Assembly (NCBI GenBank): GCA_032164245.1
Contig: JAVMKO010000001.1
Span: 251,853,644 to 251,917,643, forward strand
Direction of reading: 5' to 3'
DNA from: Sternotherus odoratus
Lineage: Eukaryota; Chordata; Testudines; Kinosternidae
Length of the DNA: 64,000 nucleotides
Under the pieces are notes generated by a model. That model did not search any database, was not told where the DNA came from, and was given only the letters and a program-made list of their open reading frames with translations. The position numbers were made by a program, and so were the translations under genes. Of this stretch, positions 23,701-35,700 are shown piece after piece (positions within the stretch are counted from its first letter, which is position 1; each line of letters opens with the position of its first letter).

Positions 23701-26700
23701 CCTTTTAAAGGCCATATTTAAAACCAAAGAATGAATGAAAAGTGCTGTACTCAACAAGGTATGGAAGCTTGGAAGAATGTCAACAAAATATTCATTAAGA
23801 AGGTTTTTATGGGGAAATATTAACTGGACATGGAAAAAAGTTAAATGTTTTGTGCCTTAGATCCAAATTTGGTGTCTAGAGAAATTCAGGCATATTTGTG
23901 AACCTAATTTACATGAACACATCAAGTAATTGTATACGCAAATGGCTAGTTGCACTTGTAACCATAGTAATTTGTGCATGCATTTTCATGTAGTTTAATG
24001 AAAATTGAAAATTGGATGCTTTCTGACAGCTATCTAGAGTACATGTTATGTCAACAGATATAAAATCAGCTGGAGCAGAAATACTATGTTCATAATTTTT
24101 TTTCCAGTTTGCTGATCTTTCATTTTTTAGCTTAATTAGTAAACGTGTGTAAACTGTTAATAAAGTTATTAATGCAGTACTCTATGATTTATCTGTTCTT
24201 TCCCAGCTGTACCACATAAACCCTAAACAAGACATTGCAAGACCAAATTAGGAAAGGAGCTGAAATACGATTATACTAGGATCATTTATCTAGGACCAAA
24301 CCCTTTCGTTCAAACTGAATTTTTACTCAATTCATTACACCTATAAGATAGACTTGTAAGATATTTTACAACAAATATATTTTCTTAAGCTGTTCTCCTG
24401 TTTCTCCTACATGATTTAGAAAAAATATATTCAATCATCCCTGACAGTACGTGGGGTCAGTAGAACTGGGTATATATTAAGGTTGCCTGACACTTCCCAT
24501 TATGACACCTTATTTTCAATTGCTTATAATTTTGTTAAACTCTAAAATTTTAGGCAGAATTGTACATGCCAAATGTCAGCCACAGGCTGTTTTAAAAAAA
24601 CCCTGCCAAAATGGCTCAGCTGTTTCCCCAAAAGGCCCAAGAAAAATGTTGTTTTGCATATTTTAAAGAATTCTAATTAACTTTTTAATATTTTTTCTTA
24701 ATGTTCTAGCACCCCATGCTTAGAACAGGGACTTGAAGCTTGGTAGGGGTTACCTTTGTGTGAAGGATGTACCTCCCTGTAAAAATCCACCCAAATTTGG
24801 CCAAGTTAAATGCCTTTGAAAAATCACAGTTTGCACATACTCGGTAGAGACTTCTCTGATTTTTTACCAGTTAAAATCACTGATGATTCCAGCTCCATTG
24901 AGCATGCTTGAGTATCTCATAGCTCCTTGTGCTGGAAAAATAGTATGTGATCAGATACTTGAAGACTGTATGCTAATGCACATCCACAAAGGGCCAAATT
25001 AAGAGTACACAAGAACCTTAACTCTGGCATTTTCTAACTTCTGAGAGCTTGACTTTGCAATCTTAATAAGTTTTTTGTGTGGAATATAAAGTATAACCCG
25101 CACAAGGGATTATCTTTATTAGGAGCCTAATTTAATTCTCATTGAAGGCCAGTTTCACAAAGATTAAAATAATTTTGATCGTGATCAGCTGGAATGAAGA
25201 ATTTAATCGAAAAAATGTGAACAGTAATTGGGAATCTTTTATGAACACCTTGCTAGGTGCCCAATAAGTTATAATCCCACACGCGAGGCAAAAGGCCATA
25301 CTGGTTAAAAGATGGACCTAGTTTAGAGGGGAAGTAAGGGAAGCTATAAAAAATAAAAAAACATTTAAAAATGGAAGAAAGGGGAAGCTGATAGGAATTA
25401 ATATAAATCAGAAGTTGGGAATTATAGAGAATTGATAAGAGAAGCAAAGGGATCTATGGCCAGCAGACTGAAGGACAATAAGAAGGATTTTTAAATATAT
25501 TAGGAACCAAAAGAAACCTCACAATGTTATTGATGCATTACTAGATAAAAATGGTAGAATTATCAATAATAATGCAGAAAAGGCAGAAGTGTTCAATGAA
25601 TATTTCTGTTCTATATTTGAGTAAAAACATATGCATGATCTTATCAAAAGGTGATGGTAACACTTTTTCCATTCCATTAGTATCTCTGGAGGATGTTAAA
25701 CAGAAGCCATTAAAGTTAAACATTTTAAAATCAGCAGATCCAGATAACTTGCATCCACAAGTTTTAAAAGAGCTGGCTGAGGAGAAGGGCCATTCATGTT
25801 GATTTTCAATAAGTCTTAGAGCACTGTGAAAGTTCCAAAAGATTGGAAGAAAGCTAATGTTATCACAGTTTTTAAAAAAGGTAAACAGGATGACCTGGAT
25901 AATTTTAGGCATGTCAGCTTGACATTGATCCTAGGCTTTCCGCAGCCCCCATTGGCCTGAAACAATGAACCTCGGGAGTGGAAGCTGCAATTGGCTGAAC
26001 CTGTGGACACTGCATGTAAACAAACCATCCCAGCACGCCAGCGGCTTTCTCGGATAGGCCACATGCCAAAGGTTGCCGATTCCTGCCTTACACTATCTAA
26101 CATTTTTATCAGTGACCTGAAAGAAAAGGTAAAATCATCACCAATTAAGTTTGTAGATGACACAACAACTGGGAGAGTGGTAAATAATGAAGAGGACAGG
26201 TTACTGATTCAGTGTGATCTGGATTACTAGGTAAACTGGATTCAAGCAAACAATATGTGTTTTAATATGATTAATTCTAAACGTATGGATGAAGGAACAG
26301 AGAATGTAGGCCATACTTACAGGTTGGGGAACTCTATCCTGGGAAGTAGTGACTCTGAAAAAGATTTGGTTGTTGTGGTGGATGAGCAGCTGAACATGAG
26401 CTTCTAATGTAATGCTGTGGCTAAAAGAGCTAATCCAATCTTTGGATGCAAAAAAGGGCAATCTTGATTAGGAGTAGAGAAGTTATTTTACCTCTGCATG
26501 TGGCACTGGCGTAACCACTATTAGAATATTGTGTCTAGTTATGATGCCCATAATTCAAGAAGGATGTTGATAAATTGGAGAGAGTTCAGAGAAGAGCCTC
26601 AAGAACAATTAAATAATTAGAAAACATGCAGTATAGTGATAGACTCAAAGGGCTCAATCTATGTAGCTTAACAAAGAGAAGGCTAAGGGTTGACTTGATG

Positions 26701-29700
26701 ACAGTCTATGAGTACATGGGGAAGAAAGATTTAATAATGGGTTCTCAATCTAGCAGTGAAAAATATAACATGATCCAATGACTGGAAATTCAGACTGGAA
26801 ATAATGTGTACATTTTCAACAGTGAGGGTAATTAACCATTGGAACTAATCACAAAGGTTCATGGTGGATTCTCCATCACTAACAATTTTTAAATCAAGAC
26901 CGGATGTTTTTCTAAAAGAGATGGTCTAAGAATTATTCTGGGGAAGTGGTATGGCCTGTGTTACACAGGAGGTCAGACTAGATGAGTGCAGTGGTCACTT
27001 CTGGCCTTGGAATCTATGGGTCTGTAAATGGAGCTTTTTCCACTGGCTTCAGTGGGCACAGGATGAAGCTCTAGGTGAGCTGTCTTAAGGGAACACCCTA
27101 ATATATACCCAAATATAGTCAGTATACACAATTCAATTCCATCTTTATGTGGTGACCACCTATGTTAAGGAGCCACTTGTAATCCGTGTGTGACAATTGT
27201 TACTGCATTATAAAAGTGGCAGACAGGGGAACCTCATCGTAATTTTTCAGAAAGTGGCACATTTTGGTGGTCTACTTTAAACTAAGGCTGTCAATTAATC
27301 GCAGATAACTCACACAATTACCTCAATTTTTTTTAAACTCAAAAAAATTAATTGCGATTAAAAAAAATTATTTGTGATTAATCCCACTGTTAAACAATAG
27401 AATACTAATTGAAATTTATTAAATACTAGCAAAAGGGCCCGGCTTTGCTCGGGTTAGTTGGAGGTGGGGAGGGGGCAGACAGCTGACACCCCCTGACCAA
27501 CCCCAACACCCACACCTCACCCCTCACCAACCCCGACACCTTCCCACCCCCCCAGACCAAACCCGACACCCCCCGGCTCACTTACCCCCCAACCAAACCC
27601 GACACCCCCACCTGACCCCCCCAACCAAACCCAACACCCCTACCTCACCCCCGACCAAACCCGACACCCCCACCTCACTTACTGTCCGACCAAACCCAAC
27701 TCGGATCCGTCGCAGGTGGGGAGGGGGCACAGAGCTGAGGGATTCCGGGGTTCTATTGGGAGGGGGGAGGGGCAGAGAGCTGAGGGATTCCGGGGTTCCG
27801 TTGGAGGAGGGAGGGGCAGAGAGCTGAGCGAGTGCGGTGTCTGTTGGAGGGGGTATTATGACATCATAACAACATAGCTGCCCAGCTGATGTGATTGGCC
27901 TTTAAAGACTTTCACCCCTGGGGGGCGTCAGAGGTGAGATTTGAAAAATTTTCGACCCTTACGACCATCAGGACCCCAAGACCTCTAACTGTACCAAATT
28001 TCAAGTCTCTAGCTCAAACGGTGTGGAAGGAGTAAGCTTACATACATATATACATACACCATTTGACTTTTATATATATAGATTTTGGATGTTTTTCTAC
28101 ATTTTCAAATATATTGGTTTCTATTACAACACAGAATACAAAGTGTACAGTGCTCACTGTATATTATAATTTTTATTACAAATATTTGCACTGTAAAAAT
28201 GAAAACAAAAAAATAGTATTTTTCAATTCCCCTCATACAAGTACTGTAGTGCAATCTCTTTATCATGAAAGTGTAACTTACAAATGTAAATTTTGTTGTT
28301 GTTACATAACTGCACTCTTTTACAAAACAATGTAAAATTTTATAGCCTACAAGTCCACTCAGTCCTACTTCTTGTTTAGCCAATCGCTAAAACAAACAAG
28401 TTTGTTTACATTTACGGGTGATACTGCTGACTGCTTATTTACAATGTCACTTGAAAGTGAGAATAGGCATTTGCTTGGTACTTTTGTAGCTGGCCTTGCA
28501 AGGTATTTAGGTGCCAGATATGCTAAACATTCATATATGCCTTCACACTTTGGTCACCATTCCAGAGAACATACTTCTATGATGACAATGCTTATTAAAA
28601 AATAATTCATTAATTAAATTAGTGACTGAACTCCTTGGGGGAGAATTGTATGTCTCCTGTTCTGTTTTACCCACATTCTGCATATATTTTATTTTGTAGC
28701 AGTCTCGGATGATGACCCAACACATGTTCGTTTTAAGAACACTTTCACAGCAGATTTGACAAAATGTATAGAAGGTACTAATGTGAGATTGCGACAAATA
28801 ATAGCAAACTGCAAATAATAAAAATAGCTACAGTACGCGACCCAAGGTTTAAGAATCTGAAGTGCCATCCAAAATCAGAGCGGGACAAGGGGTGCATCAT
28901 GCTTTCAAAAGTCATAAAAGAGCAACAGTCAGATAAGGAAAGTACAGAATCCGAACCATCAAAAAAGAAAATCAACCTTCTGCTGGTGATAACTCAGATG
29001 ATGAACATAAACATGCGTCGGTCTGCACAGCTTTGGATCATTATCAAGCAGAACCCATAATCAGCATGGACATGTCCTATAAATTGGTTGTTGAAGCATA
29101 AAGGGACATATTCTTCTTTAGCGCATCTGACATGTAAATACCTTGCAACGCCAGCTACAACAGAGCCATGCAAATGCCTGTGCTCATTTTCAGGTGACAT
29201 TATAAACAAGAAGCAGGTAGTATTATCTCTCACAAATTGTAACCAAACTTGTTTGTCTGAATGATTGGATGAAGTAGGACTGAGTGGACTTATAGGCTCT
29301 AAAGTTTTATTTTGTTTTATTTTTGAATGCAGTTATATTTTTTTTGTTTCATAATTCTACATTTGTAAGTTCAACTTTCATGATAAAGAATCAGAGAGGT
29401 AGCCTTATTAATCTGGATCTGCAGAAGCGACAGAGTCCTGTGACACCTTCAAGACTAACAGAAGTATTGAAGCTTAACTTTCGTGGGCTAATACCCATGA
29501 TGAAGTGTGTATTAGACCACGAAAGCTTATGCTTCAATACTTTGTTAGTCAACCTAGTGACAGTTGATGTGGAAAAATCAGGACTCTGTCGTTTCATGAT
29601 AAAGAGATTGCACTGCAGTACTTGTATCAGGTGAACTGAAAATTGCTATTTCTTTTGTTTTTTACAGTGCAAATATTTGTAATAAAAATTGAGCACAGTA

Positions 29701-32700
29701 CAGTTTGCATTCCATGTTGTAATTGAAATCAATATATTTGAAAATGTAGAAAACATCCAAAATATTTAAATAAATTGTATTATATTATTGTTTAACAGTG
29801 CTTAATTGTGATTAATTTTTTTAATCGCTTGACAGCCCTGCTTTAAACAGGTTGACAGGAGATCCTGTTAATATTTCTTCCTTGTTGGCTCATATCCATT
29901 TAGGATTCAGAAAGACAGAATCATCTGTAGAGTGTTCAGTTTACAAGAACATTGTCCTGCTTCTCATGAGTCCTAAGTGAAAAAGATTATAACTCTATAA
30001 AAGAATGACAGAAATGGGTGAGGTAGACGAGGCTTTCTTCAGAAAACTAACAGAAGTTTCCTGATCACAGGCCCTGGTTCTAATAGGGGACTTCATTCAC
30101 CCTGACATCTGCTGGGAGAGCAATATAGCAATGCACAGACAGACAATCCAGGAAGTTTTTGGAGAGTGTTGGGGACAACTTCCGGGTACAAGTGCTGGCG
30201 TAACCAACTAGGGGCCATGCTCCTCTTGACCTGCTGCTCACAAACAGGGAAGACTTGGTAGGGGAAGTAGAAGTGGGTGGCAACCTGGACAGCAGTGACC
30301 ATGAGATGGTCGAGTTCAGGATCCTGACAAAAGGAAGAAAAGAGAGTAGCAAAATATGGACCCTGGACATCAGAAAAGCAGACTTTGACTCCATTAGGGA
30401 ACTGATGGGCAGGATCCCCTGGGAAGCTAATATGAGGGGGCAAGGAGTCCAGGAGAGCTGGCTGTATTTTAAAGAAGCCTTATTGAGGGAGCAGGAATAA
30501 ACCATCCTGATGTGAAGAAAGAATAGTAAATATGGCAGGTGACCAGCTTGGCTTAACAGTGAAATCTTCGGCGAGCTTAAACTCAAAAAGGAAGCTTACA
30601 AGAAGTGGAAATTTGGACAGATGACTTGGGAGGAGTATAAAAATATTGCTAGAGCATGCAGGGGTGTAATCAAAAGACCAAAACACAACTGGAGTTGCAG
30701 CTATTGAGGAATGTGAAGGGTAACAGAAAGGGTTTCTACATGTACATTAGCAACAAGAAGATCAGGGAAAATGTTAAACCCTTACTGAATGAGGGAGGCA
30801 ATCTAGTGACAGATGATGTGGAAAAAGCTGAAGTACTCAGTGCTTTTTTTGCCTCGGTCTTCACAGACAAGGCCAACTCCCAGACTGCTGCACTGGGCAG
30901 CACACTATGGGGAGGAGGTGAGAGCCCTCAGCAGTGAAAGAACAGGTTAAGGACTATTTAGAAAAGCTGGATGTGCACAACCCTAATATTCTATGATTCT
31001 ATGAAATCACAGGTGGAAGATTAGAGATGTAAAACACCACAGCAGGTCATCTAATATATCTTTTTGCAGCAGCAAGGAAGAAAAAATATGAATCAAGAAA
31101 AATAAACATATTCCTTTCTTTGCATTTTCCCTAACCTTGCTTTCAATGAGCTTTCCAAATTATTCTTACGAAAGACTTCTTTGGAGTGAATATTCAATCC
31201 ATGGTAAGGCAATTTTGGCAGAAATACACAAGTGCACCATGCAGAGTGCCTTTTTAGGTGAATTCCAGAATGATACATTAGAATTAAATGTTCAGAAGCA
31301 ACTGAAGTTCTGATTGTAGGTGAATATTTACATGAAATCTAAAATGTCTTGACCAAATTTCATTTTAGGTAATTACATTGCACCTACCTTAAATTTCTCA
31401 TGTGGTTTCAGTTGGTGAATAAAGTGGTTCTTATGTACTGTGTTTTGTAAGGAGCTGGGATCCTTCTTTATTAAAGATACTGTATTAATATGAACTATTA
31501 TTAGATTATCAATACAAATGTAATTGTTTCCCCTATAGGTCTGTAATGTAACAGTCCATATCACCACCAGATAGTCCATATCATCATCATCAAACTAAAC
31601 TTAAGCCCTTGTTAATGCAATAACAATAAATGCATATAGGATCACAAGAAAAACATAACATGTCTTACTTCATTCAGAGAGTGATATTGTTCGTAGTAGG
31701 ATGCAGAACTGCGGGGGCTGACTGTGTCATTGACAGTTTGTTTTTTGATAACTCCTTGAACATCGTCCATCAGAACTCTGAACAACAAACAAAGAGCATT
31801 CTTAAGCAGTGTCACCAATTGGCTTGAATTTCTGATTTCATATCTTCACAGCAAGAATTAAGAATCATACTTGTATTGGATGGTGGATCGGTTTAGCTCA
31901 GCTTTCACATTGTTTATTTCGGACACATTGACATAGAAATGGACTTCTTTATTCTTCATAATGTTTTCAGCTGAATCCGGTTGCCAGAGAACAACCTACA
32001 AAGTGTCCAAGAACAATTTTTTTCACAAGGAAAGAAAAAATATTTTACCATTTAGTAGACATTCTGAACACGATCAAAACACAATACATGTCTTCAGTCT
32101 ACTAGGTCACGTGTGGGAAGTAGTTTTATGTTTCATGTGTTATGCTGTCATATCATGCTATTACTGAAAATGAAAAGTGTGTGGATAAGAAAAATTTATA
32201 ATAGCTGAATATAAATTAATAAATCAAGAACAAAGTCAGGAACATCACCTTCATGAGATAATATTACTAGTTTAATATATCTGTTTAGCTGATTATCACA
32301 ATCCAAATCTTCAGATCAGTGGAAGGTTATTTTTCCTGAGGGTATTTGGGGAATTAATGCAGCTCAGACTAGTCTTTGCACTTATTGTATTTGGTGATTA
32401 CTTTGATTATAGATGAACCAAATGCCAGAAGGGATTTCAAATAAATCCAGATGAAGCAGCAATATAAAGGGGCCTAGATCAGGGGTTCCCAAACTTGTTC
32501 CATGGCTTGTGCAGGGTAAGCCCCTGCCTGGCCGCAAGATGCTTTGTTTACCAAAACAGCCAGTGGGAGCTGCGATGGGCCGAACCTGCGGACACTGTAG
32601 GTAAACAAATTGTCCTGGCCCATCAGTGGATTTCCCTGATGGGCCATGTGTCAAAGCCTGCCAATCCCTGTTTTAGTTTATGCTCACAAGCATGACAGTT

Positions 32701-35700
32701 TATAACCTTTCCAATACTCTTGTTAATTTTCAGATATTATTCTAATTCTGTCAGTGTACAATGCTTTCTGAATCCTGCCAATCTCTTGACCTAAGCGATA
32801 TCTTCTGGCAATGAATTCCACAGGCTGTGTATTGTGTGAAAAACTATTTCCTTTGTCAGTTATCCTTAAATATTAAATGTTACATATTCTGAAACCTTTC
32901 AATTTCAAGAGACATTTTTTGTTCTTATATTACGAGGTGAACGACAGTGGTCAATCTATCTTCTATATTCCATAAATTACTAAAGGCAGTACTGCTCATA
33001 TTTAATGTTGCCTGATATTTCCCATGATAAGACCCTGTTTTCCACTGCATTTGCTTTTAACCTTGCTAAACTGGCCTACTAAATTGGGGTGAAATTTTCC
33101 ATGCCACATGACAACCTCAAGCTGATTTTTATTTTTTAAGTTTCAGCTAAAATAGCTCAGCTGTTTCTGAGACCAAGAATTCATTGTTTTGCCCAGGTTA
33201 AAAAAGTTCTTACAGCTGTTTAATTAAGATGCTTTAGTGCCCTCGTGCTTTGGAGCAGGGACTTGAAATTTGGCATAGAGTTAACCTTTGTGTCAAGGAT
33301 GTGCCTTTTGGCATCCCCATGAACATCCACCCAAATGTGGCCAAGTTATAATCCTCTGAACATTCTCAGTTCACGCAAGATCAGTAGAGACTAGTTAAAA
33401 TTTGGCAGGAAAATTCACTGACGGCTCTACTTTCACTGAGCATGATTCAACCCAGTACTGCAGGAGAGAGCAGGACTTTCCCTTCGTGGTGTTGGAAATC
33501 AAATGCCAGCTCTGACCAAGGCCATAGGCATTGGCTAAGAACTGACAAACTCGTAGCTGGAAACCAAACAAGCTCACCTGTATGTTAATTTTGTTCAAAA
33601 CAGGTATTAGTCATAAAAATGTACTTAGTGTTTAGACTCCATGAAATGTTTTTAAGTTACTGCATGCATTCATCTCATTTGTAACATCTGCATTCCATTC
33701 TAAAAGGTAAAATATAAGTTTGTTTTATAATTGTAAAATGCCTGCTCTGAACTTGTGAGCTCAGATGGGAAGAGTAGTTCCTCTGCCTATCAAGAAGGAC
33801 TATCAAGACTTAATGGGCCATCTACAACAAAAAGCTTTGTTGATTGCCCCAGCCACCCTGGAAGAAGTTACCTACAGGAATCCTCATCCCATTGGTTTGA
33901 TCTCTGGGGGAAGGTCATATAGAAATTCTCACAAGAAGCAATGGTGATCTCTTTGCTGTTTGAATTTTCACAGGGCCAGACACACTAAGGCCAGATCTAC
34001 ACTGGTGGGGGGAAGGGAGTGTCAACCTAAGATATGCAACTTCAGCTATGCGAATAGCATAGCTGAAGTCGATGTATCTTAGGTTGACTTATCTTGGAAT
34101 CCTCATGGTGGTGAGTTGACCGCTGTCACTCCCCTATTGATTCCGCTTCTGCCTCTCATGGCACTGGAGTTCCTGAGTGGATGGGGAGAGCACTCAGGGA
34201 TCGATTTATCACATCTACAGTAGACGCAATAAATCAATCCCCGATAGATGGATCACTAGTACCCGCAGATCCAGCAGGTAGTGTAGACCTGGCCTAAGGG
34301 AGTTATCCCTGGCTTTGCCCTGAAAGACATTTTGAATTGGCAAATAACTACTTCTCTGTCATCTTTAGGAACTGTACATGGTAACTCATTTGTGTGTATG
34401 TTTGCTTGCTTTAAGCTGTAAATAACAATCTCATTTTTCCCCTAGCTATTAAACCTTTAGACAGTTTATTACAAGATTGGCTTCTGGTGTTGTCTTTGGT
34501 GTAGGAGCTAGGGTACCAATTGATCTGGGGTAAGTGACTGGTCTTTTGGGACTGAAAGCTACCTGATTATTTTGTGGTTTTGGGTGTAAGTGACCATTTA
34601 TCACCAAGTCCAGTTTGTCTGGCGAGAGACTGAAGAGTCTGGAGACTGTCTGTGACTCCATGGTAAGACTGTTATAGTGATCCAGGAATTCACTCTTGTT
34701 ATTGGGTAGGTGAAATCTAATTACAGAACATACCAGCAGTTTGGGGTGTCTGCCCTATTTTTGATAGTCTGCCCTGAGGCTGGCACTCTAAGTTGTGAGA
34801 CAGCATGAAACCCTTTATTTACTCTTTCTGGCTTCTGGGAAGTGTGGCACCATGGACTGGAACTGTGTGCAGGGAGATTGTCTCTCCTCTGCTTTCAGTG
34901 CATCCCCACCCGCTGGTATCCAGCCACACTGGAGTTCAGAGTGAGGGAAGAGGGGATTACAGTAGCCGGAGAGGGAGGAGGGGAGAGGGTGATCCAGAGC
35001 TAGAAGGTGGGAGGCAGCAGAAGGGGAGGGAGCTGGTAGCTGGTGAGGAGGTGGATAAGAGGTGGATAAGAGCTGGTAGCTGGTGAGGAGGTGGATAACA
35101 GGTGGATAAGAGCAGTTACATAATTCTGAAATCGGGTGATTGATATAATATGATAAAATGTTATCATTCAACAGAATCTGCTCATCTTAATCAGTAGACA
35201 TTAAAATGATGGAAATAAAGCATCTATTGCGCTTCTACAAACTAAAAAAGTAAATAGATGAAGAGAATGAAAGGGGGAGCTAAATCTTCCTCCCAGTGGA
35301 ATGGGAGCAGAATTTGGCTTAGAGCTTATAGAGAACAAATTACCTCAAAGTTGGTGGTTAAATTCTGAAGGAATTCAGCTTGTCTGTCTGATCGTGGGAG
35401 AGCCCACAACACTTGATCTCTGGAAAGAAAAAGACATTCAGAAAAAGCAAAGACTTGAGTGTATTTATGGAAACATTCTACATTGATGTACAAAGCTGAA
35501 CAGTCGTCTCAGTCTCATTCGGCTTCTCTGACTTGGGTGCTAGTGGAGCCAAAGGAGATTCAAGCAATGAAAATCGTGGGCCAGATTCTATCCCCTGCTT
35601 GAGTTCCATTTGCATTGCTGAAAAAGCCCCTGGATCTCCCCAAAATGGAGGAGCCCCTAGCTGGTTAAAGGCTGAAGCAGACAGTTCTTACGATAGTCCC

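Larger units (their letters stand above)
27283..29840 (+). mobile_element. hAT transposon with long inverted arms, host to two nested insertions
   Basis: Flanked by a perfect 8-bp duplication CTTTAAAC (27275-27282, 29841-29848). Ends TAAGGCTGTCAATTAATCGC and GCGATT..GCTTGACAGCCCTG-type are inverted. The arms continue inward for hundreds of bases: TGGATGTTTTTCTACATTTTC at 28086 is mirrored by GAAAATGTAGAAAACATCCA at 29738. A Helitron lies in the left arm, a Penelope-like piece in the right, and a dead transposase in the middle. Confidence 0.92.

Noticed and set aside
30255..30937. Two open frames considered as a host gene
   Set aside because: The sequence is recognisably CR1 endonuclease/linker and ends in the CR1 3' tail.
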